Part shown: positions 17,975 to 25,027 of the stretch, piece by piece
Position numbering within the stretch: the first letter of the stretch is position 1
Layout of the letters: each line of letters opens with the position of its first letter
Assembly (NCBI GenBank): GCA_963747425.1
Contig: CAVVFJ010000010.1
Coordinates: 1-34,936 of the forward strand
Origin: DASUPK01 sp963747425
GTDB taxonomy: Bacteria; Actinomycetota; Thermoleophilia; Solirubrobacterales; 70-9
Direction: 5' to 3'
DNA: 34,936 nt
The notes under the pieces: generated by a model
The model's database searches: none
What the model saw: only the letters and a program-made list of their open reading frames with translations
What the model was told of the DNA's origin: nothing
Made by a program: the position numbers and the translations under genes

Positions 17975-19302
17975 GACGCGCAATGAGAGAGCACAGCCGT
18001 GACGTGCTGGCGATCGTCGGCCTGGTCCTCGCCGGGCTATTCGCCGTCACCGTGATCCTGGTGAACCAGCGCGCCGTCCTGCCCAACTGGGTGCCGCTGA
18101 TCGGAACCGACCGGTTCGAGCTGAAGGCCGATTTCTCGACCGCGCAGGCGGTCACGCCGGGGCAGGGCCAGTCCGTCGACATCTCCGGCATCAAGGTCGG
18201 CGAGGTCAGCAGCGTGACCCTCCAGGACGGGCACGCGGTGGTGGGGATGGAGATCGACAACAAGTACGCGCCGCTGATTCACACCAACGCCTCGCTCCTG
18301 CTCCGCCCAAAGACGGGCCTGAACGACATGGTGGTGGAGGTCGACCCCGGCACCCAGTCCACTCCGGAGGTCAAGGAGGGCTCGACCGTCCCCCTCGCCT
18401 CGACCCAACCTCAGGTCAATCCGGATGAGTTCCTGGCGGCGCTTGACGCGGACACCCAGCAGTTCCTCAAGCTGCTGCTCGCGAACGGGGCGGAGGCCCT
18501 CGACCCCGCCAAGGGGCGAGACGTGAAGCTCTCGAACGCGCTGCGCCGCCTCGATCCGTTCGCGCGCGACATCTCCAGGATCAGCGGGGCGCTCGCGACC
18601 CGCCGCCAGAACATCGCCAACTCGATCCACAACTTCCAGCTGCTCTCGACCGAGCTCGGGAACCGCGACCAGGACCTGGTCAACTTCGTCGATTCCTCCG
18701 ACGATGTGCTGGCCTCGTTCGCCAGGGAGCAGGCCTCGATTCGAAGCGCGGTAAGGGAGCTGCCGGCGACGCTGAAGGTGACGAAGGGCGCGCTGACCAG
18801 CTCGAACAAGCTCGCACTCCAGTCGGGCCCGGCGCTGAAGAGGTCCCTGCCCGGCGCCAAGGCCACCGGGCCGGCCCTGCGCGCCCTGCGCCCCTTCTTC
18901 CAGCAGACCGCCGGCCCGATCCAGAACCAGATCCGGCCGTTCACCGTCCAGGTCAAGAGCCCGGTCACTCACGTGGCGCAGATCTCGCAGGGCCTCGGCG
19001 CTTCGGCCCCGGGCCTGAAGACGGGATTCACGGACCTCAACACCGGCCTCAACGCGCTCGCCTACAACCCGCCGGGGTCCGACGAGGGCTTCCTCTTCTA
19101 CGTCCCCTGGCTCAACCACAACCTCACCGCGGATTACCTGCTCCAGGACGCCTACGGGCCGATCCGGCGCGGCCTCGTCCTGGTGAGCTGCTCGACGGCC
19201 TTCACGGCCGACGGCACGCTGCTCGCCGAGCCCTACCTGCGGCTGCTCTACCAGCTCACCGGTGCGCCGCGGGCCAAGAACATCCCGGGGTGCACCTCAT
19301 GA
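17971..19302 (+). CDS. mceE: MCE family protein, fifth of six (MceE position)
   Basis: The 443-residue protein is the shortest complete member. The anchor is VLAIVGLVLAGLFAVTVILV. The MCE domain contains FELKADFSTAQAVTPGQGQS, ISGIKVGEVSSVTL and LLLRPKTGLNDMVVEVDPG. The shaft is alpha-helical with PFARDISRISGALATRRQNI and related repeats. In mycobacterial operons the protein at this place is a lipoprotein with a lipobox. Here an uncleaved anchor is seen instead and no lipobox Cys follows it. Both ends overlap neighbours as ATGA. Confidence 0.9.
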   Translation: MRRAMREHSRDVLAIVGLVLAGLFAVTVILVNQRAVLPNWVPLIGTDRFELKADFSTAQAVTPGQGQSVDISGIKVGEVSSVTLQDGHAVVGMEIDNKYAPLIHTNASLLLRPKTGLNDMVVEVDPGTQSTPEVKEGSTVPLASTQPQVNPDEFLAALDADTQQFLKLLLANGAEALDPAKGRDVKLSNALRRLDPFARDISRISGALATRRQNIANSIHNFQLLSTELGNRDQDLVNFVDSSDDVLASFAREQASIRSAVRELPATLKVTKGALTSSNKLALQSGPALKRSLPGAKATGPALRALRPFFQQTAGPIQNQIRPFTVQVKSPVTHVAQISQGLGASAPGLKTGFTDLNTGLNALAYNPPGSDEGFLFYVPWLNHNLTADYLLQDAYGPIRRGLVLVSCSTAFTADGTLLAEPYLRLLYQLTGAPRAKNIPGCTS

Positions 19303-20874
19303 GCAACCGCGGGCCGACAGTCGGGCAGATTGCGGTCGCGGTGGCATTCGCCTTCTCGTGCTTCGGGCTGCTGCTCTTCCTCTGGGCGACCTTCGGCGGG
19401 CCCGTGCCCCTGAAGCCGGAGGGCTACCGGATCAAGGTTCCCTTCAGCGAGGCCACGCAGCTGGCGCAGGAGTCCGATGTGCGCATCCACAACGTCTCCG
19501 TCGGCAAGGTGAAGTCCATCGACCTGGCCGACTCCGGGCCGAACCGCGACCTGGCGGTGGCGACGGTCGAGATCGATACGCCATACGCCCCGATTCCCGC
19601 GGACACCCGGGCAATGCTGAGGCAGAAGACGCTGCTAGGCGAGACCTACGTGGAGCTGACGCAGGGAGACAAGCAGCGGGCCGAAGCTGCCGGAGGGCGG
19701 AACCCTGCCCAAGGCGCAGGTCCAGCCGTCGGTCCAGCTCGACGAGATCTTCAGGACCTTCGATGCGAAGACCCGGGCGGCGTTCCAGACCTGGATGCAA
19801 CAGCTCGCCATCGCGAGCGCGGGTAGGGGCGCCGACCTCTCCGCGGCGATCGCAAACCTCGAGCCGTTCGCCGAGGACGCCAACAAGGTGCTGCGCGTTC
19901 TCGACACCCAGCAGGGAGCGGTGCAGCAGTTCGTGCGCAATACGGGGGTCGTGTTCCAGGCGCTCAGCGAGCGGCAGGGCCAGCTCCAGGGCCTGATCCG
20001 CAACTCCGGCACCGTCTTCCACACCACGGCCGTGCGGAACAAGGACCTCGAGGCGACCTTCAAGGCGCTGCCCACGTTCCTGGACGAGTCGAGGCTGACG
20101 CTCAACAGGCTGCAGAGCTTCTCGCGCAACGCGAACCCGCTGATCACCCAGCTCCACCCGTCGGCGAGGGCGTTGAGCTCGGACCTGAAGCCGATCGCCA
20201 AGGTCTCACCCGACTTCAAGGGCTTCTTCGTCGGGCTGCGGAAGACCGAGAAGCGCGCGAACACCGGTCTGCCCGCGCTCCAGCAGCTGCTGGACGGTGA
20301 TCTGCCGCCCCTGTTGCACGAGTTCGTCCCCTTCGGCCAGCAGATCACGCCGATCGTGGCGGAGATCGGCCGCTACCAGCGCGACCTCACCGGCTTCCTG
20401 GGCAACGTCACCGGTACGACGCAGGCCCAGACGAGTACCGAGGCGGGCGTTCTGTCGCACTACATCCGCAGCTCGGCGCCTCTCTACCCCGAGGACCTGG
20501 GCATGTTCGGGCCGACCGCGCTGAGCGAGCACCGGCTCGCCTACTCGCGGACCAACCCGTACATCGCCCCGGACAGCGCGCTGAACGTCGCCGGTGGCCT
20601 CTCCACCTTCGACACCCGGCCCTGCACCAGCCCACCCGGCCTGTCCGTCGGCCTCGGGCCAGCCTCCTCCTACACGAGCAGCTCGTTCTTCAAGAACCGG
20701 GCCACGTTCGACACTCCCCAGGAGATGTTCGACGAGCTCAAGGCCACCGCCTTCGGGGGCAAGACCAACAGCGCGGCCCTGCCCTCGCCGGCCTGCTCCA
20801 AGCAGCCCGCCCAGCCCTCGCTCGGGCGGATCCCGGAGTTGAGCGACTACACGCACGTCTATGCGAATCCTTGA
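19299..20874 (+). CDS. mceF: MCE family protein, sixth of six (MceF position), one frameshift
   Basis: ATG 19299 overlaps the mceE stop. The first part has the anchor (AVAVAFAFSCFGLLLFLW) and the MCE domain (YRIKVPFSEATQLAQESDVR, VSVGKVKSIDL, LRQKTLLGETYVELTQGD). Near 19681-19690 the frame changes by +1 (one extra or two missing bases). The second frame resumes at LPEGGTLPKAQVQPSVQLDE and runs to the stop at 20874 with the usual shaft region and end. Read without correction, the first frame stops near 19826 and would give a 175-residue stump holding only the anchor and MCE domain. Because the five upstream genes are intact, an error is as likely as true loss. Confidence 0.82.
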
Positions 20875-21060
20875 TTCCAGGCAAAGTCGCCCGGATGGGT
20901 GCTTTACCGACTATTTGGGACGCCCGATTTCAGGCGTGTGATTCGCACAACTAAGCCCATTTCGCTGTGTTAGGTTCAGCGACAGAAGGCAAATCCAAGG
21001 GCTGGCGCGCCCGAAACTTGGGGTGGGCGTCAGGGAAATGCCATACGGAAAAGGAGTGGT

Positions 21061-21810
21061 ATGCGTAACCGCAAGTATCTGATCGGCGCCTTGATGGGCG
21101 TGATCGGGGCGTTGGCCTTCTCTGGCGTCGCCTCGGCAGCTCCCATCTCGCAGTCACTGGAGACCACGGTGACGCCGGCAAAGCAGGACAAGAAGGTGTT
21201 CGGCGGCGCCTCGCTGCACAACATCATCAGCACGACCGTCGACAATTTCGCGGCGTCTCAGTCGCCGAAGACGACGACGTTCACGATCGACCCGAACGTC
21301 AAGTTCGTCAACGGCAACATTCCCGTTTGCCCGCTGACAGCGATCCAGGGCAAGTTCACCGCCCAGGCGCAGGCTGCCTGTCCGCAGAGCATCACGGGTC
21401 AGGGGACCGTCCAGGTCAACGGCGGCGCGATTGGCGGCACGGTGACGTTCTTCAGCGGTGGGCCCAGCACGATCTACGTGCAGACCGACATCGGACCCAA
21501 CGCGACGAGCCTCACCATCATCGGCACGATCACGGGCAAGATCCTGACGTTCAGCAACATCCCGAACACGCCCGGCCTGATCCTGACCAAGTTCGACACG
21601 ACGTTCAACAAGATCAAGACCGGTAAGCAGAAGGTCAAGGTCAACGGCAAGAAGAAGAAGCTGCCCACCTTCTACTTCATGGCGCGATGCAAGAAGGGCA
21701 AGTGGAAGACAAGCGAGAGCACCAACTTCTACAGCGGCGAGACGCTTTCGGCGTCCGCAACGCCTGAGAAGTGCAAGGCGAAGGGATCCAAGAAGAAGAA
21801 GAAGAAGTAG
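21061..21810 (+). CDS. Secreted protein of unknown function with basic tail
   Basis: This 249-residue protein has a clean signal peptide (YLIGALMGVIGALAFSGVAS, cut before APISQS). The mature part is beta-rich, Thr/Gly/Asn-rich and has four Cys residues in two pairs (CPLTAIQGKFTAQAQAAC; CKKGKWKT and EKC near the end). It resembles small beta-sandwich surface proteins, but I cannot name a family. It ends in KAKGSKKKKKK. A strong ribosome site (AAGGAG, 21051-21056) precedes ATG 21061. About 186 bases without a gene lie between it and mceF, and a strong terminator follows, so it is probably a single-gene unit. Confidence 0.8.
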   Translation: MRNRKYLIGALMGVIGALAFSGVASAAPISQSLETTVTPAKQDKKVFGGASLHNIISTTVDNFAASQSPKTTTFTIDPNVKFVNGNIPVCPLTAIQGKFTAQAQAACPQSITGQGTVQVNGGAIGGTVTFFSGGPSTIYVQTDIGPNATSLTIIGTITGKILTFSNIPNTPGLILTKFDTTFNKIKTGKQKVKVNGKKKKLPTFYFMARCKKGKWKTSESTNFYSGETLSASATPEKCKAKGSKKKKKK

Positions 21811-21834
21811 GCATTCCTTCAATCTGAAGTTGCG

Positions 21835-21866
21835 AAAGGGGCGGCCTTCGGGCCGCCCCTTTCTTT
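21835..21866 (+). terminator. Rho-independent terminator with UUCG tetraloop
   Basis: A perfect 12-base stem (AAAGGGGCGGCC with GGCCGCCCCTTT) closes a TTCG loop at 21847-21850 and is followed by CTTT. It stands 24 bases after the secreted-protein stop and isolates the downstream riboswitch operon from read-through. Confidence 0.9.
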
Positions 21867-21987
21867 GTGGGTCGATGCGGGCAATCCACGCACGCGGATG
21901 ACGCCGCATACCTTCGCTGGATCGCTCTGCAGCGCCCCCGCGCAGGCGTCTAGCCCCCATCGACCCACTACGATGAGCCATTCACAA

Positions 21988-22143
21988 GGGCCGGTGGTCA
22001 AGGGAAGTCCGGTGAGAAGCCGGCGCGGTCCCGCCACTGTGACCGGGTGATGTGACCGAAGCACTAGTCCACTGAGGAGCCACCGGCTCCTTGGGAAGGC
22101 GCGGCGGTCGTTAGCCCGGAAGCCAGGAGACCTGTCCCCGGCC
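21988..22143 (+). promoter_or_regulatory. Cobalamin (B12) riboswitch aptamer
   Basis: The conserved cobalamin aptamer elements occur in order. The 5' core is AAGGGAAGTCCGGTGAGAAG, then CCGGC and the CCGCCACTGTGACC segment, CCACTG at 22069-22074, a GGAGCC-ACC-GGCTCC hairpin, GGGAAGGCGCGG, and the B12 box AGCCCGGAAGCCAGGAGACC (from 22113). Flanking GGCCGG (from about 21989) and CCGGCC (ending at 22143) can form the closing P1 stem. It lies 37 bases upstream of the first gene of the B12 uptake operon. Cobalamin binding should therefore repress that operon. Confidence 0.93.
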
Positions 22144-22175
22144 AGCCAATACGACCCTCGAGGAAGGGGTGGCTC
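22144..22175 (+). promoter_or_regulatory. Riboswitch expression platform masking the ribosome site
   Basis: AGCCA (22144-22148) can pair with TGGCT (22170-22174), and CCCT (22155-22158) with AGGG (22165-22168). This folds the AAGGGG ribosome site ahead of ATG 22180 into a hairpin. In addition GGTGGCTC (22168-22175) is an exact complement of GAGCCACC (22077-22084) inside the aptamer. Control is probably at translation, as no U-tract follows. Confidence 0.55.
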
Positions 22176-22179
22176 ACAG

Positions 22180-23220
22180 ATGAGAATCACTGTCTCGATT
22201 GCGGCGCTGGCGTCGCTGATCGCGTTCGCCTCGTTCGGTGTCGCGAGCGCGAGCGCGACCGTCGGCGACGATCTGCGCGTGGTTGGCTCGAGCGGCCAGC
22301 TCGACGACATCACCCAGTACAGCGACACGACCACCATGCCCACCAGTCCCCAGGCCGAGTGCTTCGGGCCGGGCAGCGGGGGCACCGGCCAGGGCGTCGG
22401 CGTCCCGGGCGCGAACGCGCTCGGCGTTGTCGTCGAGGCCGCCGAGAGCCGGCAGCGGCTGAATCCGCTGCAGCTCACCGACAAGTTCGTGCCCGACGGG
22501 TTCGGGCTGGGCGTCTGCGGCATCGGCGGTCAGGTGGCCGCGGGCTCGGCCTTCTGGTACACGAAGGTGGACCACGTCGGGCTCCAGGTGGGCGGCTCGC
22601 AGTTCCCGATCCACGCTGGACAGCAGGTGCTCTGGTACCTGGCGCCGAATTTCCCGGCTCCGCCCGAGCTCGTCCTGAACGCGCCGGTGCGCGAGCCGAC
22701 GGGGACCCCTTTCCCCGTGCAGGTGCTTGCGTACGCCGACGACGGCAGCGCCACCCCGGCCGCGGGCGCGGTCGTCTCGGGCGGCAACGGCCCGGTGACC
22801 GCGGACGCCTCGGGCAACGCGCTGGTGAGCGTCAGCGGTACCGGGACGCGGCAGCTGCAGGCGACGCTGGGGGACGACATCCCGAGTGCCGCGACCAAGG
22901 TCTGCACGGCGGACCCGGTCGGCGACTGCCCGCGCGCGCCCGGCCGGCTCATCGTCGGATCGGACGTGCCCGACAACATGCTCGGGACCGCCGGTGACGA
23001 CCGGATCAAGCCCCGCGGCGGCAACGACCGAGTCCGGGCGAAGGGCGGCGACGACCGGATCGACGTCCGCGGCGGCGGCAAGGACCGCGTCAACTGCGGC
23101 GGCGGCACCGACGTCGTCAAGGGCGACAAGCGCGACAAGATCGCCAAGAACTGCGAGAAGCGCAGCCACGGCGGCAAGAAGCACAAGCACGGCAAGCACA
23201 AGGGGAAGAGCAAGAAGTGA
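22180..23220 (+). CDS. Secreted DUF4430-like protein with RTX-type repeats and Lys/His tail
   Basis: This is the first gene after the B12 riboswitch. The signal peptide covers residues 1-26. Residues about 80-160 have the layout of a transcobalamin C-terminal-like (DUF4430) domain: ALGVVVEAAES, then FVPDGFGLGVCGIGG, then AFWYTKVDHVGLQVGG and IHAGQQVLWYLAP. A beta-rich Ig-like segment follows (about 165-240). Residues 260-325 carry short Gly-Asp repeats (NMLGTAGDDRI, RGGNDRV, KGGDDRI) like hemolysin-type calcium-binding nonapeptides. The end is RSHGGKKHKHGKHKGKSKK. It is likely exported and held at the wall by ionic or calcium-dependent contacts. A role as surface B12 binder is inferred from domain and context. 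No LPXTG-type sorting signal is present. The stop overlaps the next start as GTGA. Confidence 0.82.
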   Translation: MRITVSIAALASLIAFASFGVASASATVGDDLRVVGSSGQLDDITQYSDTTTMPTSPQAECFGPGSGGTGQGVGVPGANALGVVVEAAESRQRLNPLQLTDKFVPDGFGLGVCGIGGQVAAGSAFWYTKVDHVGLQVGGSQFPIHAGQQVLWYLAPNFPAPPELVLNAPVREPTGTPFPVQVLAYADDGSATPAAGAVVSGGNGPVTADASGNALVSVSGTGTRQLQATLGDDIPSAATKVCTADPVGDCPRAPGRLIVGSDVPDNMLGTAGDDRIKPRGGNDRVRAKGGDDRIDVRGGGKDRVNCGGGTDVVKGDKRDKIAKNCEKRSHGGKKHKHGKHKGKSKK

Positions 23221-24119
23221 TCCCCGCACGCTGCCTGGCGGCCGCCCTGGCGCTCTGCGCCTCGGCGGCCGCCGGCTGCGGGCTCGGGCCGGGCAAGGAC
23301 GAGGGCGACGTCAATCTGACGGTCAGCCGCGACTACGGGGACAAGGTCCTGGCCCAGAGGACTGACTCGATCAACGAGTCGGACACCGTCCTCCGCGTCA
23401 CCGACCGAAACGCCGAGATCACGACGCGGTACGGCGGCGGCTTCGTCCAGTCGATCGACGGCCTCGCGGGCGCTCAGAGCGGGGGCCGCAGCAGCGACTG
23501 GTTCTTCTACGTGAACGGGATCGAATCGCCGATCGGCGCCGCCCAGTACGACCTCTCCGGTGGCGACCGGATCTGGTGGGACTACCGCGACTGGACGGCG
23601 GCGATGCGCGTCCCCGCGGTGGTGGGCTCGTGGCCGGAGCCGTTCGCGCACGGTTTTCAGGGGAATAACTGGCCGACCTCGATGGACTGCCGTACCGACC
23701 AGCAGGTCTGCGCGGCGGTGTCACGACGTCTGGCGGCGGCGGGCATTCGCCGGACCGGGCCGGCAGCCGGGGCAATCGAGCTCGAGGTCGGGACCTGGGA
23801 GGAGATACGAGACGGCCGGGACGCCGGGCTGCTGTCGGCCGGGCCCGATCGCAGCGGCGTCTTCGCCCACTTCGTGGGGAGCAAGAAGCCCCTGCTCGAA
23901 CTGCTAAACCAGCGGGGTCAGCCCGCCGGAAGCATCGGCAAGGGCGGCGGGCTGATTGCGGCGCTGCGGCCGGGGGATGGCCCCCCCACGTGGGTGGTCA
24001 CGGGCACCGACGCCAAGGGCGTCGCGGCCGCGGCGGACCTGGTCGGCGACGCTCTGCGCAACCACTACGCGGTCGCCACCCAACCGGGGGCTGGCGCGAT
24101 CGGGGTGCCCGTACAGTGA
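23217..24119 (+). CDS. DUF4430 (transcobalamin C-like) lipoprotein
   Basis: The 300-residue protein starts at GTG 23217. It has a lipoprotein signal peptide with lipobox AAGC (Cys21). Residues 33-126 form a textbook DUF4430 domain: VNLTVSRDYGDKVL, a disorder-prone loop, VQSIDGLAG, SSDWFFYVNGIESPIGAAQY and LSGGDRIWWDYRDW. In intrinsic factor and transcobalamin the related domain covers one face of cobalamin. The remaining 175 residues (VVGSWPEPFAHGF, TWEEIRDGRDAGLL, TWVVTGTDAKGVAAAADL) match nothing I recognise and may be specific to such transporters. It most likely acts as a membrane-tethered B12-binding partner of the ECF transporter encoded next. The stop overlaps the ecfT start as GTGA. 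Confidence 0.88.
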   Translation: MIPARCLAAALALCASAAAGCGLGPGKDEGDVNLTVSRDYGDKVLAQRTDSINESDTVLRVTDRNAEITTRYGGGFVQSIDGLAGAQSGGRSSDWFFYVNGIESPIGAAQYDLSGGDRIWWDYRDWTAAMRVPAVVGSWPEPFAHGFQGNNWPTSMDCRTDQQVCAAVSRRLAAAGIRRTGPAAGAIELEVGTWEEIRDGRDAGLLSAGPDRSGVFAHFVGSKKPLLELLNQRGQPAGSIGKGGGLIAALRPGDGPPTWVVTGTDAKGVAAAADLVGDALRNHYAVATQPGAGAIGVPVQ

Positions 24120-25027
24120 GATCGGCTTTTGCCTATACACCTGGGCGCAGCCCGTTGCACCGCGCGCCACCCGGAGCGGCGGTCATCTACTTCGGCGCCC
24201 TGGCGGCGATCGCGTTCGTTTACCCGAATCCGCTCGTCCTCTTGGCGGCGGGCATCGGCGCCGTGCTCGCCGGCCTCGCGGCCGGCGCTCGGCGGGCGGT
24301 GAGGGCCTCCCTGAAGCTCGGTACCTCCCTCTTCGTGCTGATGGTCGCCGTCAATCTGCTCGTCAACCACCGAGGGGACACCGTGCTGGTCCGAGGCTGG
24401 GAGATGCCCCTGCTGGGGAACACCGACATCACCCTCGAGTCGGTGGTCGAGGGAGCGGTGCTGGGCGTGCGGGTGGTGGTCGCCGTGATCGTCTTCGCGA
24501 TCTACTCGGCCTGTGTCGATCCGGATCGCGTGCTGCGTGCCCTGCGGCCGGTTGCCAAGCGCTCGGCGATGAGCGCCGGCCTCGTCACGCGGATGGTGCC
24601 GCTCGCACTCAGCGATGGAGCTCGCCTACGCGAGGCGACTCAGCTCCGGGGCCCCGCCGCGACGCCGGTTGGAAGAGGGATGCTCGCCCGCCGGGTGGTC
24701 GAGAGCTCGCTGGATCGCGCCGTCGACGTCGCCGCCACGCTCGAGCTGCGCGGTCATTCGCTCTCGGCCCGGGCGCGCCCACGATCCGAGCCTTCCCGGG
24801 ACACCCTGCCCGTGGCGGCGTCCGGAATCGCGATTCTGGCGATCACCTCGGCGGCCGCCCTCGCGGGTATCGGCAAGTTCGAGGCCTTCCCGGGTGTGAG
24901 GCTCGACGCCGGTCCCGCGACGCTCGCGCTCTGTGGGATCGTCATCGCTCTCGCCCTGGCTCCCTTCACGCGAGGGCGCGCGCCGGCGCGACCCGTGAGA
25001 TGGAGGAGGTGGCGGACCCGTGGCTGA
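24116..25027 (+). CDS. ecfT: ECF transporter transmembrane subunit EcfT (CbiQ family)
   Basis: The 303-residue polytopic protein is the coupling subunit of an energy-coupling-factor transporter. Hydrophobic segments are seen around AVIYFGALAAIAFVYPNPLV, LAAGIGAVLAGLAAG, SLFVLMVAVNLLVN, VVAVIVFAIYSACV and, near the end, SGIAILAITSAAALAGIG. The two coupling-helix signatures that dock on the ATPases are present as REATQLRG and ATLELRGHSL. The GTG 24116 start overlaps the preceding stop, and the end overlaps the ATPase start by eight bases. The cobalamin riboswitch upstream and the adjacent S-component indicate B12 or a B12 precursor as the substrate. Confidence 0.9.
   Translation: MRSAFAYTPGRSPLHRAPPGAAVIYFGALAAIAFVYPNPLVLLAAGIGAVLAGLAAGARRAVRASLKLGTSLFVLMVAVNLLVNHRGDTVLVRGWEMPLLGNTDITLESVVEGAVLGVRVVVAVIVFAIYSACVDPDRVLRALRPVAKRSAMSAGLVTRMVPLALSDGARLREATQLRGPAATPVGRGMLARRVVESSLDRAVDVAATLELRGHSLSARARPRSEPSRDTLPVAASGIAILAITSAAALAGIGKFEAFPGVRLDAGPATLALCGIVIALALAPFTRGRAPARPVRWRRWRTRG

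Noticed and set aside
22957..23160. RTX toxin
   Set aside because: Only a few short Gly-Asp repeats are present, with no toxin domain and no type I secretion genes; a wall-associated binding protein fits better.
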